Notes under the pieces: model-generated
What the model saw: only the letters and a program-made list of their open reading frames with translations
Told to the model about the DNA's origin: nothing
Database searches by the model: none
Assembly (NCBI GenBank): GCA_001899205.1
Contig: MKVL01000015.1
Coordinates: forward strand, 26,269 to 90,268
Direction of reading: 5' to 3'
DNA: 64,000 nucleotides
Source: Mesorhizobium sp. 65-26
GTDB taxonomy: Bacteria; Pseudomonadota; Alphaproteobacteria; Rhizobiales; Rhizobiaceae
Made by a program: the position numbers and the translations under genes
Shown here: one piece after another, positions 8,087 to 17,718 of the stretch
Layout of the letters: each line of letters starts with the position of its first letter
Position numbering within the stretch: position 1 is the stretch's first letter

Positions 8087-9957
8087 GCCACATCCCTCTC
8101 GGCGGCCCGGCTGGCGTTGCGCACATGTGCCACGATGATGGCCAGCGCGGCCGGCGTCATCCCCTCCATGCGCTGCGCATCCGCGATCGAGCGCGGCCGC
8201 CGCGCCTTCATTTTCTGCTTGAGTTCGTTGGACAGACCCGGCACGCCGGCGAAATCGAGTCCGTCCGGAATCAACCGGCCTTCTTCGTGACGTATCTGCA
8301 CGGCGTCCGCGTTCTGCCGGTCGAGATAGACGGCGTACTTGGCCTCCGTCTCCAGGCGCTCCCTTGTCTTGCCATCGATATCGCCGAAAGCCGGCGCGAT
8401 GCGCGCCAGCCAGCCGACATCGACTCCGGGATGCGCCAGCAACTCGTAGGCGGAGCGCCGCACGCCGTCTCGGTTGATCTCCAGCCCGTGCCGCGACGCC
8501 TCGTTCGGCGTCATCGCAATGGACAGGGCCAGCGCGCGCGCCTCGTCCAGCCGGCGCATGACGTCGCCGAACCGCGCTAGACGCTCCGACGATGCAACCC
8601 CGAGCTTCTCGGCCAGGGGCGTCAGCCGCTCATCGGCATTGTCAGCGCGCAGCGACAGGCGGAACTCGGCGCGCGACGTGAACATGCGGTAAGGCTCGCT
8701 GATGCCGCGGCTGGTCAGGTCATCCACCATCACGCCGATATAGGCCTCGGTACGGCTGAGCACGACCGGATCGGCGGCGCCGGCGCGGCGCGCGGCGTTG
8801 AGACCGGCCAGCAACCCCTGGGCGCCGGCTTCCTCGTAGCCGGTGGTGCCGTTGATCTGCCCTGCCAGGAAAAGCCCGGCGACCCGCCTGGTCTCCAGCG
8901 ATGCCTCCAGTTCGCGCGGATCGACGTGATCGTACTCGATCGCATAGCCCGGTTGCAGCATCGTCGCACGCTCCAGCCCGGGAATGCTCTTCAATATGTC
9001 GAGCTGCACATCCTCGGGAAGCGAGGTCGAGATGCCGTTCGGATAGATCGTGTGATCGTCGAGGCCTTCGGGTTCAAGAAAGATCTGGTGACCCTCGCGG
9101 TCGCCGAACTTGACGATCTTGTCCTCGATCGACGGGCAGTAACGCGGGCCGACGCCTTCGATCGAACCGGAATACATGGCCGAGCGCCCGAGATTGGCGC
9201 GGATGATCTCATGCGTGGCGAGCGTCGTGCGGGTAATGCCGCAGTCGATCTGCGGATTGACGATGCGGTCGGTAAGCAGCGAGAACGGCTCCGGATCCTC
9301 GTCGGCCGCCTGCTTGTCCAGCGAGGCCCAGTCGATCGTACGCCCGTCGAGGCGGGGAGGCGTCCCCGTCTTCAACCGGCCGAGCTTGAAGCCCGCGTGG
9401 CTCATCGTCGCCGACAGCCCCATGCTGGCCTGCTCGTTCATGCGGCCCGCGACAATCTTCTTTTCGCCGATGTGGATAAGGCCGCGCAGGAAGGTGCCGG
9501 TGGTCAAAACGACCGCGCCGCAGCCGAACCGCCTGCCATCCGCGAGCACGACAGCAACGATCTTGCCATCCCTGATCTCGAAATCATGGGCCTCGCCCTC
9601 GATCACATCAAGGCCGTTCTGGTTCCGAATCGATGCCTGCATCGCCTGGCGATAGAGCTTCCGGTCCGCCTGGGTACGCGGGCCGCGCACGGCAGGGCCC
9701 TTGCGGCGGTTGAGCAGGCGGAACTGGATACCGGCTGAGTCGGCCACCCGGCCCATCAGACCGTCCATGGCATCGATCTCGCGCACGAGATGCCCTTTGC
9801 CAAGCCCGCCAATGGCCGGGTTGCACGACATCACGCCGATCGTATCGAAACGCAGCGTCACCAACGCCGTCCGCGCGCCGGCGCGAGCGGAGGCGCCTGC
9901 GGCCTCGCAGCCGGCGTGCCCGCCACCCACCACAATCACATCATAGCGATCGGTCAT
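8083..9957 (-). CDS. mnmG: tRNA uridine-5-carboxymethylaminomethyl modification enzyme MnmG
   Basis: Predicted 624-residue FAD protein that, with MnmE, installs cmnm5 at wobble U34 of certain tRNAs. The start [20 protein letters not shown] contains the FAD dinucleotide-binding [30 protein letters not shown] is the family signature, and [15 protein letters not shown] and [18 protein letters not shown] follow. The frame is open to 9990, but the ATG at 9957 matches the conserved N-terminus. It overlaps rsmG by 4 nt. Upstream (9958-10249) is a short gap with three parS-like sites separating it from mnmE. Confidence 0.97.
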   Translation of the reverse strand: MTDRYDVIVVGGGHAGCEAAGASARAGARTALVTLRFDTIGVMSCNPAIGGLGKGHLVREIDAMDGLMGRVADSAGIQFRLLNRRKGPAVRGPRTQADRKLYRQAMQASIRNQNGLDVIEGEAHDFEIRDGKIVAVVLADGRRFGCGAVVLTTGTFLRGLIHIGEKKIVAGRMNEQASMGLSATMSHAGFKLGRLKTGTPPRLDGRTIDWASLDKQAADEDPEPFSLLTDRIVNPQIDCGITRTTLATHEIIRANLGRSAMYSGSIEGVGPRYCPSIEDKIVKFGDREGHQIFLEPEGLDDHTIYPNGISTSLPEDVQLDILKSIPGLERATMLQPGYAIEYDHVDPRELEASLETRRVAGLFLAGQINGTTGYEEAGAQGLLAGLNAARRAGAADPVVLSRTEAYIGVMVDDLTSRGISEPYRMFTSRAEFRLSLRADNADERLTPLAEKLGVASSERLARFGDVMRRLDEARALALSIAMTPNEASRHGLEINRDGVRRSAYELLAHPGVDVGWLARIAPAFGDIDGKTRERLETEAKYAVYLDRQNADAVQIRHEEGRLIPDGLDFAGVPGLSNELKQKMKARRPRSIADAQRMEGMTPAALAIIVAHVRNASRAAERDVA

Positions 9958-10084
9958 TTTCCTGCTGTCCCGAATGAGACTCGAGAGCATGGTGTTTGGA
10001 CCACATCATGCTTTATCTCTTTGGTTTGGAATCGCCGGAACACATGTCCATCCGGCGGCCCGCTGTCAAGGAAACTCGTCGTTT

Positions 10085-10100
10085 CGTTTCACGTGAAACA
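10085..10100. other. parS-like site 3
   Basis: CGTTTCACGTGAAACA, 15 of 16 matches to parS, in the mnmG-mnmE gap. Confidence 0.9.
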
Positions 10101-10200
10101 GATCTCGGGCTGGAAACGAACCTCTTTAGGCCCCCGGCAGGCGCAAGAATGATCGATCAGCCGAAGACGCACCTCCGCTCAGGATTGCCGACAGGCAGCA

Positions 10201-10216
10201 TGTTTCACGTGAATCA
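10201..10216. other. parS-like site 4
   Basis: TGTTTCACGTGAATCA, 15 of 16 matches to parS, in the mnmG-mnmE gap. Confidence 0.85.
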
Positions 10217-10236
10217 CGTCCATCATAGGGCCGGCA

Positions 10237-10252
10237 TGTTTCACGTGAGTCA
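10237..10252. other. parS-like site 5, at the 3' end of mnmE
   Basis: TGTTTCACGTGAGTCA, 14 of 16 matches. It overlaps the mnmE stop codon and starts 36 bp (center to center) from site 4, so the two lie on nearly the same helical face. Confidence 0.75.
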
Positions 10253-11569
10253 TTTTCCAATGCAGAATTGCGAGAAGATAACATCGAGCATGTCCTCGAC
10301 GTCGACGGCGCCAACAATCCGTCCCAATCTGTCGGCCGCGAGTCGAAGTTCTTCCGCGCGCAGCTCCTGCCCGGCCTGGCTGCGAAACGCCGCTTGAAGA
10401 TAGGTCTTGGACTCTTCCAGCAAGGCGACGTGGCGCAGACGAGACGGGAGCACATCGCCAGCCTGCCCGATGCCATCCCCGGCGCGGCGCGCAATCTCGT
10501 CGAGCAGCGTCGTCACGCCAGCCCCGTCCTTCGTCGAAACCGTCAGATCGTACCCAGGTACGGGGCGGCCGAATTCTGCAACAAGATCTGACTTCGTTCC
10601 GATGCGAAGCACCGGCGTGTCATTCACCGAAACGTCGACCGGAACCGGCCTGTCCATGTCCTCCAGCAAAAGCACAAGGTCAGCGCCATGCGCCTTGGCG
10701 CGGGCTCTTTCTATGCCGATCGCCTCCACCTTGCCCGCATTCTCTCGAAGTCCGGCCGTGTCGGTCACCCGCACCCGGACACCCCTGAGATCGAGCACGA
10801 CCTCCAGCAGGTCGCGCGTCGTGCCGGGCTCGTCGGTGACGATAGCCGCTTCGCGCCTCGCCAGCGCATTGAACAGACTCGACTTGCCGGCGTTCGGCGC
10901 TCCGAGAATAACCACCTCGAAACCGTCGCGAATGATCTCAGCGACCCGGTAGCCCGCGACGTGTCGCTCGATCTCGCCGATCAGCGCCCCCACATCGGAC
11001 CAGATCGCATCCGAAACAGAACCGGGCACATCCTCCTCGTCGGAAAAATCGATCTCAGCCTCGATCATGGCCCGCGCGTGGATCAGGCGACGGCGCCAAT
11101 CCAGGTAGAGCCGGCTCTGCGCGCCTTCGGCGTTGCGCACGGCGAAGCGTCGCTGCGCCTCCGTCTGGGCGTTGACCAGATCGGCGAGCGCCTCGGTGCG
11201 AACCAGGTCAAGCTTGTCGTTCAGGAAGGCGCGGCGCGTAAAATCGCCGGGCTCCGCATGCCTGACGCCCCCGCAAGCGAGGATCGCCTCCAGCATGGCA
11301 GCAACGACCGCGAGCCCGCCATGCACCTGGAACTCCGCGACATCTTCTCCCGTGAAGCTGCCCGGACCAGGAAAAAACAGCACCAGCCCGCTGTCGATCG
11401 TCGAGCCGTCCGGACTACGAAACCTCCGATACGTCGCCAGCCGATCGGTAACCATCTTCCCGGAGATCGTTTCGATTACGAATCGACTCCGTGGGCCCGA
11501 AACGCGAATCACGGCGACGCCGGCGGGCAGCCGGCCGCTGGACAACGCGACGATCGTATCTTCGTGCAT
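10250..11569 (-). CDS. mnmE: tRNA modification GTPase MnmE
   Basis: Predicted 439-residue GTPase, partner of MnmG in tRNA U34 modification. Domains in order: the N-terminal formyl-THF-binding domain starting MHEDTIVALSSGRLPAGVAV, a helical domain, the embedded G domain (GAPNAGKSSLFNALA, DEPGTTRDLLEV, DTAGLREN), and the C-terminal helix ending in the family motif CIGK. The ATG at 11569 fits the conserved N-terminus; the open frame to 11611 is not needed. It shares the strand with the mnmG-rsmG-parAB run, separated by the parS cluster. Confidence 0.96.
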   Translation of the reverse strand: MHEDTIVALSSGRLPAGVAVIRVSGPRSRFVIETISGKMVTDRLATYRRFRSPDGSTIDSGLVLFFPGPGSFTGEDVAEFQVHGGLAVVAAMLEAILACGGVRHAEPGDFTRRAFLNDKLDLVRTEALADLVNAQTEAQRRFAVRNAEGAQSRLYLDWRRRLIHARAMIEAEIDFSDEEDVPGSVSDAIWSDVGALIGEIERHVAGYRVAEIIRDGFEVVILGAPNAGKSSLFNALARREAAIVTDEPGTTRDLLEVVLDLRGVRVRVTDTAGLRENAGKVEAIGIERARAKAHGADLVLLLEDMDRPVPVDVSVNDTPVLRIGTKSDLVAEFGRPVPGYDLTVSTKDGAGVTTLLDEIARRAGDGIGQAGDVLPSRLRHVALLEESKTYLQAAFRSQAGQELRAEELRLAADRLGRIVGAVDVEDMLDVIFSQFCIGK

Positions 11570-11805
11570 TCTTCGTCGATCCCTCGCTTCCAGGCGGTTC
11601 AACTGCGCCATAGCCTAAATGCTCGCGCGGCCAAAGTCCGCACTTACTGAACCAGCGCCGCCAGGCAACCAGCCACGGTTGTTTGCATTGACTGCCGCGG
11701 CATCATGCCGAAGACTAAAGCGCAGTCCGGACGCCTGACGCCCATCGATGTCCGTACGTGCCCGGCCGAAATCTGAAAACCTGTGATCCCGCGAGGCGCT
11801 TCATC

Positions 11806-13827
11806 GTGACATTGCCACCGCAAAACATGCTTGGCGAGGAAGCCAGTCCGTATCTCCAGCAGCACAGTGACAATCCCGTACACTGGCGGGCTTGGTCACC
11901 GGCCGCTCTGGACGAGGCGAGGACGCTCGACCGCCCGATCCTGCTGTCCATCGGCTATGCCGCCTGCCACTGGTGCCATGTCATGGCGCATGAGAGCTTC
12001 GAGAACGACGCGATCGCCGCCGTCATGAACCGGCTCTTCGTCAACATCAAGGTCGACCGCGAGGAGCGGCCGGACATCGACCAGATCTACATGGCGGCCC
12101 TGGCCTCCATGGGTGAGCAGGGCGGCTGGCCACTGACCATGTTCCTGACGCCCGACGGCAAGCCATTCTGGGGCGGCACTTACTTTCCGCCGCAGCCGCG
12201 CTATGGCCGTCCGGGTTTCGTCCAGGTGCTGGAAGCGGTCGACAAGGCCTGGCGCGAGAAGAAGGAAAGCCTCGAGCAGAGCGCCAGCGGGCTGACCACG
12301 CATGTCGAGACTCGACTGGCCGGCGCCCACGGCAAGGCCGCGCTGACCACGGACAGCCTCGACCAGCTCGCCGAAGGCATCGACGGCATGGTCGACAGGA
12401 CGCTCGGCGGCCTGCGCGGCGCGCCGAAATTCCCCAATGCGCCCTTCATGCAGACACTCTGGCTGTCCTGGCTGCGCAATGGCAACACGGACCACCGCGA
12501 CGACGTGCTGTTGACTCTGGAACGGATGCTCGCCGGCGGCATCTACGATCATGTTGGCGGCGGTCTCAGCCGCTACTCCACCGACGCCGAATGGCTGGTG
12601 CCGCACTTCGAGAAGATGCTCTACGACAACGCCCAGCTCGTGCGGCAGTGCAACTGGGCCTATGCCGCGACCGGCAATGAATTGTTCCGGATACGAATCG
12701 AGGAGACGATTGCCTGGCTGCTGCGCGAGATGCGGGTCGAGGGCGGCGCCTTCGCGGCCAGCTTGGACGCCGACAGCGACGGCGAGGAGGGGCTTTTCTA
12801 CACCTGGGACAGGGCAGAGATCGAGGCGGCGCTCGGCGAACGGTCGAAACTCTTCTTTAACCATCTCAGCCTCGCCAGCCCGCATGGCTGGGAAGGCAAG
12901 CCGGTCATCCACCAGACAGCCGAGCAACAGCTCGGCTCGGTCGCTGCGCGCCGGGCGTTGCAGCCGATCAAGGACAGGTTGCTGGAAATCCGCGAAAGGC
13001 GCGTGAGGCCGGGCCGCGACGGCAAGGTTCTGACCGACTGGAACGGCCTGATGATCGCAGCACTCGCCGAAGCCGGGCGTTCGCTTGGCCGAAAAGACTG
13101 GATCGAAGCCGCGGCCACGGCCTTTGCCAGTATCGTCGCGGCGCGCGAGAACGGCCGGCTGGCACACTCCATGCTCGGCTCGAAGAAGCTGTTTCCGGCG
13201 CTGTCCAGCGATTATGCCGCGATGACCAATGCGGCGATCGCGCTGTCGGAAGCGACGGGCGAGGGCGCCTATCTGGATCATGCCCGCGATTTCATCGCCG
13301 GGCTCGACCGCTGGCATGCCGACGCCGAGGGCACCGGCTACTATCTCACCGCCTCCGACAGCGGCGACGTGCCGATCCGTATCCGGGGCGACGTCGACGA
13401 GGCCATCCCGTCGGCCACGGGGCAGATCATCGAGGCTTTGGTCCGGCTGGCGTCGCTCACCGGCGACATCGATCTCCAGGACAAGGCCTTGAAGGTCGCC
13501 GAACATGCCGCCGGACGGGCCGCCCACCAGGCATATGGCCAGGCAGCCAGCGTCAACGCCTGCGCGCTGGCCATCGAACCGATGAAGCTCGTTATTGTCG
13601 ACACGCCAGAAGCCTCTAGCCTCATTCCGGTCGCGAATCGAAATCCGGATCCGCGCCGGGTCGATATCGTCGTGGCGATCGGTTCGGAAGCGAATCGATC
13701 GCTTCTGCCAGGTGGTGTGCTGCCGCCGACGGACAAGCCCGGAGCGTGGCTCTGCACCGGGCAGGTCTGCCTGCCGCCGGTTGTCGAAGCCGGAGAGTTG
13801 GAAAGGCTGTTGCAGAGGGAGGCCTAG
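11806..13827 (+). CDS. thioredoxin domain-containing protein (YyaL / DUF255 family)
   Basis: Predicted 673-residue protein. The N-terminal thioredoxin-like DUF255 domain begins NMLGEEASPYLQQHSDNPVH and has the CxxC-type motif YAACHWCHVMAHESFEN, VDREERPDIDQIYMAA and GGWPLTMFLTPDGKPFWGGT. The rest is an alpha/alpha-barrel similar to N-acylglucosamine epimerases/glycosidases (YDHVGGGLSRYSTDAEWLVP, HFEKMLYDNAQL, VLTDWNGLMIAALAEAG). The biochemical role of the family is not settled. GTG 11806, with GAGG about 9 nt upstream, is preferred over the earlier frame opening at 11758. It is the only plus-strand gene inside the mnmE-rho block. Confidence 0.9.
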   Translation: MTLPPQNMLGEEASPYLQQHSDNPVHWRAWSPAALDEARTLDRPILLSIGYAACHWCHVMAHESFENDAIAAVMNRLFVNIKVDREERPDIDQIYMAALASMGEQGGWPLTMFLTPDGKPFWGGTYFPPQPRYGRPGFVQVLEAVDKAWREKKESLEQSASGLTTHVETRLAGAHGKAALTTDSLDQLAEGIDGMVDRTLGGLRGAPKFPNAPFMQTLWLSWLRNGNTDHRDDVLLTLERMLAGGIYDHVGGGLSRYSTDAEWLVPHFEKMLYDNAQLVRQCNWAYAATGNELFRIRIEETIAWLLREMRVEGGAFAASLDADSDGEEGLFYTWDRAEIEAALGERSKLFFNHLSLASPHGWEGKPVIHQTAEQQLGSVAARRALQPIKDRLLEIRERRVRPGRDGKVLTDWNGLMIAALAEAGRSLGRKDWIEAAATAFASIVAARENGRLAHSMLGSKKLFPALSSDYAAMTNAAIALSEATGEGAYLDHARDFIAGLDRWHADAEGTGYYLTASDSGDVPIRIRGDVDEAIPSATGQIIEALVRLASLTGDIDLQDKALKVAEHAAGRAAHQAYGQAASVNACALAIEPMKLVIVDTPEASSLIPVANRNPDPRRVDIVVAIGSEANRSLLPGGVLPPTDKPGAWLCTGQVCLPPVVEAGELERLLQREA

Positions 13828-13975
13828 AGCGTTTCACCGTTTCACGGAACCGCTCTGTCCCTTTGTCTTGGCGCTACCTCCAAGGGAAGGCGCCACGCGC
13901 CGTTTCCCGAGAGAACGGCTCAAATTTCTGGAGTAGCCTTAGGCGGCATCGCCATCTATCAGCGTTGCCGCCGCC

Positions 13976-14138
13976 CCTCATCTGGCTGCCGCCATCTTCT
14001 CCCCGTAAACGGGGAGAAGGACGCTGTCGCAGTACATTTCGCCAAGCTTGAACGTTGCAAAAACGCGCCGAGGTTGCGGCCAGCCTCTCTCTCCCCGTTT
14101 ACGGGGAGAGATGCCCGGCAGGGCAATGAGGGGCAGCG
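13976..14138. repeat. long inverted repeat R3, copy 1 (between yyaL-like gene and rho)
   Basis: The left arm begins CCCCTCATCTGGCTGCCG and contains the hairpin CTTCTCCCCGT/ACGGGGAGAAG (13996-14019). The right arm contains CTCTCCCCGT/ACGGGGAGAG and ends GCCCGGCAGGGCAATGAGGG. The arms are inverted relative to each other with a unique spacer. Related copies lie at 18588, 44492 and 50590. The copy sits just 3' of rho and could end transcription on both strands. The remainder of the 13828-14208 gap holds nothing I recognise. Confidence 0.75.
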
Positions 14139-14208
14139 CCAACCTCCGCGATACCACGGTGACCTTTGCCTCGACTGCCTTAAAGGGCGGAACCGGCAGC
14201 CGCTCCAA

Positions 14209-15474
14209 TCACGTATTCATCGAATCGAAGAAGTCGGCATTGGTCTTGGTCTGCTTGAGCTTGTCGATGAGGAACTCGATCGCGTCGGTGGTTCCCATCG
14301 GCGCCAGGATGCGGCGCAGCACGAAGATCTTCTGCAGATCCGAGCGCGGCACGAGCAGGTCTTCCTTGCGGGTGCCGGACTTGAGGATGTCGATCGCCGG
14401 ATAGATGCGCTTGTCGGCCACCTTGCGGTCGAGCTGGATTTCGCAGTTACCGGTGCCCTTGAACTCTTCGAAGATGACTTCGTCCATGCGGCTGCCGGTG
14501 TCGATCAGCGCCGTGGCGATGATAGTCAGCGAACCGCCTTCCTCGATGTTGCGGGCGGCGCCGAAGAAACGCTTCGGGCGCTGCAGCGCGTTGGCGTCGA
14601 CACCGCCGGTCAGCACCTTGCCGGATGACGGCACGACGGTGTTGTAGGCGCGCCCGAGGCGGGTGATCGAATCGAGCAGGATGACGACGTCACGGCCGTG
14701 CTCGACAAGGCGCTTGGCCTTCTCGATCACCATCTCGGCGACCTGCACGTGGCGCGCGGCCGGCTCGTCGAAGGTCGAGGAAATCACCTCGCCCTTCACC
14801 GAGCGCTGCATGTCGGTGACTTCCTCGGGACGCTCGTCGATCAGGAGAACGATCAGGTAGCATTCCGGATGGTTGGTGGTGATGGAATGCGCGATGTTCT
14901 GCATCAGCACCGTCTTGCCGGTGCGTGGCTGCGCGTTGATCAGAGCGCGCTGGCCCTTGCCGATCGGCGCCACCAGGTCGATGACGCGCGGCGAGATGTC
15001 CTTGGTGGCCGGGTTCTCGGTCTCCATCTTCAACCGCGAGGTCGGATAGAGCGGCGTCAGATTGTCGAAATGGATCTTGTGCCGGATCTTCTCCGGGTCG
15101 TCGAAGTTGATCGTGTTGACCTTGAGGAGCGCGAAATAGCGTTCGCCTTCCTTCGGACTGCGAATCGGTCCTTCGACGGTGTCGCCGGTCTTCAGCGAGA
15201 AGCGGCGGATCTGCGAGGGCGAGATGTAGATGTCATCGGGACCCGGCAGATAATTGGCGTTTGCGGAGCGCAGAAAGCCGAAGCCATCCTGCAGAACCTC
15301 GACCACGCCGTCGCCGATGATCTCGACGTCCTGGGCGGCAAGCTTCTTCAGGATCGCGAACATCAGCTCCTGCTTGCGCATGACGCTGGCGTTCTCCACC
15401 TCGAGCGATTCGGCATAAGCGATCAGCTCTGGCGGCTTCTTGTTCTTGAACTCTGCGAGTTTCATTTCCTGCAT
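14209..15474 (-). CDS. rho: transcription termination factor Rho
   Basis: Predicted 421-residue RNA-dependent ATPase/helicase. It has an N-terminal helical domain ([20 protein letters not shown]), the RNA-binding OB fold ([20 protein letters not shown]), the Walker A motif in [18 protein letters not shown], Walker [16 protein letters not shown], and the Q/R loops near [19 protein letters not shown]. The ATG at 15474 gives [12 protein letters not shown]; the frame stays open to 15597 but that part looks non-coding. It follows hemE-hemJ on the same strand, an arrangement common near alphaproteobacterial origins. Confidence 0.97.
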   Translation of the reverse strand: MQEMKLAEFKNKKPPELIAYAESLEVENASVMRKQELMFAILKKLAAQDVEIIGDGVVEVLQDGFGFLRSANANYLPGPDDIYISPSQIRRFSLKTGDTVEGPIRSPKEGERYFALLKVNTINFDDPEKIRHKIHFDNLTPLYPTSRLKMETENPATKDISPRVIDLVAPIGKGQRALINAQPRTGKTVLMQNIAHSITTNHPECYLIVLLIDERPEEVTDMQRSVKGEVISSTFDEPAARHVQVAEMVIEKAKRLVEHGRDVVILLDSITRLGRAYNTVVPSSGKVLTGGVDANALQRPKRFFGAARNIEEGGSLTIIATALIDTGSRMDEVIFEEFKGTGNCEIQLDRKVADKRIYPAIDILKSGTRKEDLLVPRSDLQKIFVLRRILAPMGTTDAIEFLIDKLKQTKTNADFFDSMNT

Positions 15475-15633
15475 GAACGGACTCTGGGTGTGCTTTGGGA
15501 AAAATTCGGTGGCGGCAACGAATGCGAGCGCGGGCCGAAAAGCAATGGAGGGCGGCGCTGGATGGGAAGGAAGACCTGTCTTGTATCGTCGGTCCACCCA
15601 AAGAGCAAGCCGCCTTTTGCGGCCGCGAAAGCC

Positions 15634-16170
15634 TCAGAAAGGCTTCACGATCACCAGTATGACGATGGCGATCATCAGCAATGTGGGGATCTCGTTGACG
15701 ATCCGCCAGTGGCGCGCCGGCTTTTCGTTGCGATCCTCGGCGAATTTCCGCACCGCGCCCGCCAGGTAACCGTGCACGGCCGAAAGACCGAGCACCAGCG
15801 CGATCTTGGCATGCAGCCAGCCGCCATGAAAACCGAAGCTTTTCCAGGCCAGCCAGAGGCCGAACACCCAGGTGACGATCATCGCCGGATTGATGATGCC
15901 GCGCAGCAGACGGCGCTCCATGACCTTGAAGGTCTCCGACTGCACCGAACCCTTCTCGGCATCGACATGATAGACGAAGAGCCGCGGCAGATAGAGCATC
16001 CCGGCCATCCACGAGATCACCGCGATCACGTGGATCGCCTTCGCCCAGGGATAGAAGTCGTCCGGGCCGAACAGGAAGAGCAGCACCGCCAGCGCCAGGA
16101 AGACGACCAGGGCGATCATCGCCCGCCGCGCCGCGCCGGCGCTGCTGCCGGTATTTGCTGCATTCACCAT
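15634..16170 (-). CDS. hemJ: protoporphyrinogen IX oxidase HemJ
   Basis: Predicted 178-residue inner-membrane protein of the UPF0093/HemJ family, which oxidises protoporphyrinogen IX to protoporphyrin IX in heme synthesis. Four to five hydrophobic helices are visible. YPWAKAIHVIAVISWMAGML contains the conserved His of the family, and FHGGWLHAKIALVLGLSAVH contains a second conserved His and Lys. The ATG at 16170 is 13 nt after the hemE stop, so the two heme-pathway genes are probably one transcript. The N-terminal 15 residues are polar and variable. Confidence 0.92.
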   Translation of the reverse strand: MVNAANTGSSAGAARRAMIALVVFLALAVLLFLFGPDDFYPWAKAIHVIAVISWMAGMLYLPRLFVYHVDAEKGSVQSETFKVMERRLLRGIINPAMIVTWVFGLWLAWKSFGFHGGWLHAKIALVLGLSAVHGYLAGAVRKFAEDRNEKPARHWRIVNEIPTLLMIAIVILVIVKPF

Positions 16171-16183
16171 TGCCTGCCTACCT

Positions 16184-17215
16184 TCAGCGCGTCGCGCTCC
16201 GCACCATCTTCACCATCGCCTCGACATGCTCCACCGGAGTTTCCGGGGTGATGCCATGGCCGAGATTGAAGACCAGCGGACCATTGCCCAGGGCCTTCAG
16301 GATCGCCGTAACGCCGTCCGCCAGCGCCGCGCCGCCCGCTACCAGGCGCAGCGGGTCGAGATTGCCCTGCACCGCGCCCGCCTTCTGCAGCGCCTGCGCC
16401 GTGCCGAGCGGCACCGTCCAGTCGAGGCCGAGGCCGGTCACGCCGGTACGCGCGCGATAGGTCGTGTATTGCGTGCCGGCTCCCTTGGGAAAGCCGATGA
16501 TCGGCACATGCGGATAGACCTTGCGAACCTGCCGCACGATCTCGGCCACCGGCTTGACGCAGAACCGCTCGAAGCAGTCCTCATCGAGCACGCCCGACCA
16601 CGAATCGAAGATCTGCACGACATCGGCGCCGGCCTCGATCTGCCGAATGAGATAGGCGGCGGAATGATCCGCCAGCGTCTTGAGCAGCGCCTCGAACGCC
16701 GCCGGCTCGCGATAGGCGAACAGCCGCGCCGGCGCCTGGTCCGGCGTGCCGTGGCCGGCAATCATATAGGTCGCCACCGTCCACGGCGCACCGCAGAAGC
16801 CGATCAGTGTCGTCTCGTTCGGCAGTCGGGCGCGCAGGCGGCGCACCGTTTCGTAGACCGGTTCGAGATTCACGTGAAACGCTGCGCCGTCGAGCGCCGG
16901 GATCTCGGACGCGTTGATCGGCGTCAGCAGCGGGCCTCGCCCTTCCTCGAAGCGAACGTCCCGGCCCAGAGCGTGCGGCACCACCAGTATGTCCGAGAAC
17001 AGGATCGAGGCATCGAAACCGAAGCGTTCGATCGGCTGCAGCGTCACTTCGACGGCGAGATCGGGATTGTAGCAGAGGTCGAGGAACGAACCCGCCTTGC
17101 GGCGCGTTTGCCTGTACTCCGGCAGATAGCGTCCGGCCTGACGCATCATCCAGAGCGGAGGCGGGAACACCGCTTCCCCCTTCAGCACATCAAGCATGGA
17201 CCGCTTCACGGACAT
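16184..17215 (-). CDS. hemE: uroporphyrinogen decarboxylase
   Basis: Predicted 343-residue enzyme that removes four carboxyl groups from uroporphyrinogen III to give coproporphyrinogen III. The signatures are [20 protein letters not shown] (the substrate-binding arginines), [39 protein letters not shown] and [21 protein letters not shown] weaker parS-like site lies inside the coding sequence (16866-16881). The gene is divergent from ppsR across the putative origin, the same placement as the Caulobacter hemE/oriC region. Confidence 0.97.
   Translation of the reverse strand: MSVKRSMLDVLKGEAVFPPPLWMMRQAGRYLPEYRQTRRKAGSFLDLCYNPDLAVEVTLQPIERFGFDASILFSDILVVPHALGRDVRFEEGRGPLLTPINASEIPALDGAAFHVNLEPVYETVRRLRARLPNETTLIGFCGAPWTVATYMIAGHGTPDQAPARLFAYREPAAFEALLKTLADHSAAYLIRQIEAGADVVQIFDSWSGVLDEDCFERFCVKPVAEIVRQVRKVYPHVPIIGFPKGAGTQYTTYRARTGVTGLGLDWTVPLGTAQALQKAGAVQGNLDPLRLVAGGAALADGVTAILKALGNGPLVFNLGHGITPETPVEHVEAMVKMVRSATR
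16866..16881. other. weak parS-like site 6, inside hemE
   Basis: AGATTCACGTGAAACG matches parS at 13 of 16 positions, with the central TTCACGTGAA intact. It lies in coding sequence 335 bp from the hemE start. It could be chance, but five better sites lie within 12 kb. Confidence 0.45.
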
Positions 17216-17284
17216 GGAATGCTCGCCTCCCTACAGCGCCGCGCATGCTTTGGACGCGCGAAGGACGCTGTAGCATCCTGTTTT

Positions 17285-17331
17285 GCGCATGAGCCTTTCC
17301 GGAAATCGATACCGATTTCGGGGTCATGCGC
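17285..17331. repeat. rhizobial palindromic intergenic element (R5), copy 1
   Basis: The outer arms GCGCATGA (17285) and TCATGCGC (17324) are a perfect inverted repeat. The inner arms CCGGAAATCG and CGATTTCGGG pair almost perfectly. This is the familiar palindromic element found in intergenic DNA of rhizobia. Related copies lie at 20283 and 36970. It lies between the hemE start and the AT-rich part of the putative origin. Confidence 0.7.
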
Positions 17332-17362
17332 AGCTCTCTTAAAACAAACTATCTAATTTCTA

Positions 17363-17386
17363 AGACTCTTTTGATTCTAAGAGTCT
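17363..17386. repeat. AT-rich stem-loop with three GANTC sites in putative oriC
   Basis: AGACTCTT (17363-17370) and AAGAGTCT (17379-17386) form a perfect 8-bp stem around TTGATTCT. A GANTC methylation site sits in each arm and a third in the loop. It lies inside the most AT-rich part of the hemE-ppsR gap, a candidate unwinding or control element. Confidence 0.65.
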
Positions 17387-17718
17387 GTTGGTTCTGGTGG
17401 TTGCCACCTGTCCCGCTTTGCCCCGCAAAACACCAGCCCCCATATTGTCGCGCACACATCGCGTGACCGAAGGAGCTTTCTGGGGAAAGTCGGGAATCCC
17501 GTTCTGGAATCAAGACCTTGTCGACCAGCTTCCGGTGATGCGTCCTGTGGATGGCTGGAGCATGCCTTTGCCTCTCCCCGATTTTGTCCCCAGCCGCCCG
17601 GCGAAGATTACAGCACACCGAATTGTGGACAACCTGCCATCTGATACAGTCGCTTCCCGTCGGCCGGCTTTCTTGTCCAGCTTTGTCCACACCCGCCCAC
17701 AGCCCGGAACGAAACCCT

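Larger units (their letters stand above)
17216..17718. other. putative chromosomal replication origin (oriC)
   Basis: A 503-bp non-coding gap between divergent hemE and ppsR, the location of the mapped oriC in Caulobacter and of origin regions in Rhizobiales. Visible elements are an AT-rich tract (about 17338-17390), DnaA-box-like 9-mers TGTGGACAA (17624-17632) and TTGTCCACA (17683-17691), each 8 of 9 to the consensus, weaker TGTGGATGG (17546), TTGTCCCCA (17584) and TGTGCACAA (17718), and five GANTC sites (17364, 17373, 17381, 17494, 17507), the CcrM methylation target. No open frame in the gap looks coding. The parS cluster 7-12 kb away supports the assignment. Confidence 0.8.

Noticed and set aside
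17339-17360. CtrA-type TTAA-N7-TTAA site in the putative oriC
   Set aside because: Only one TTAA half is present; the second half at N7 does not match.
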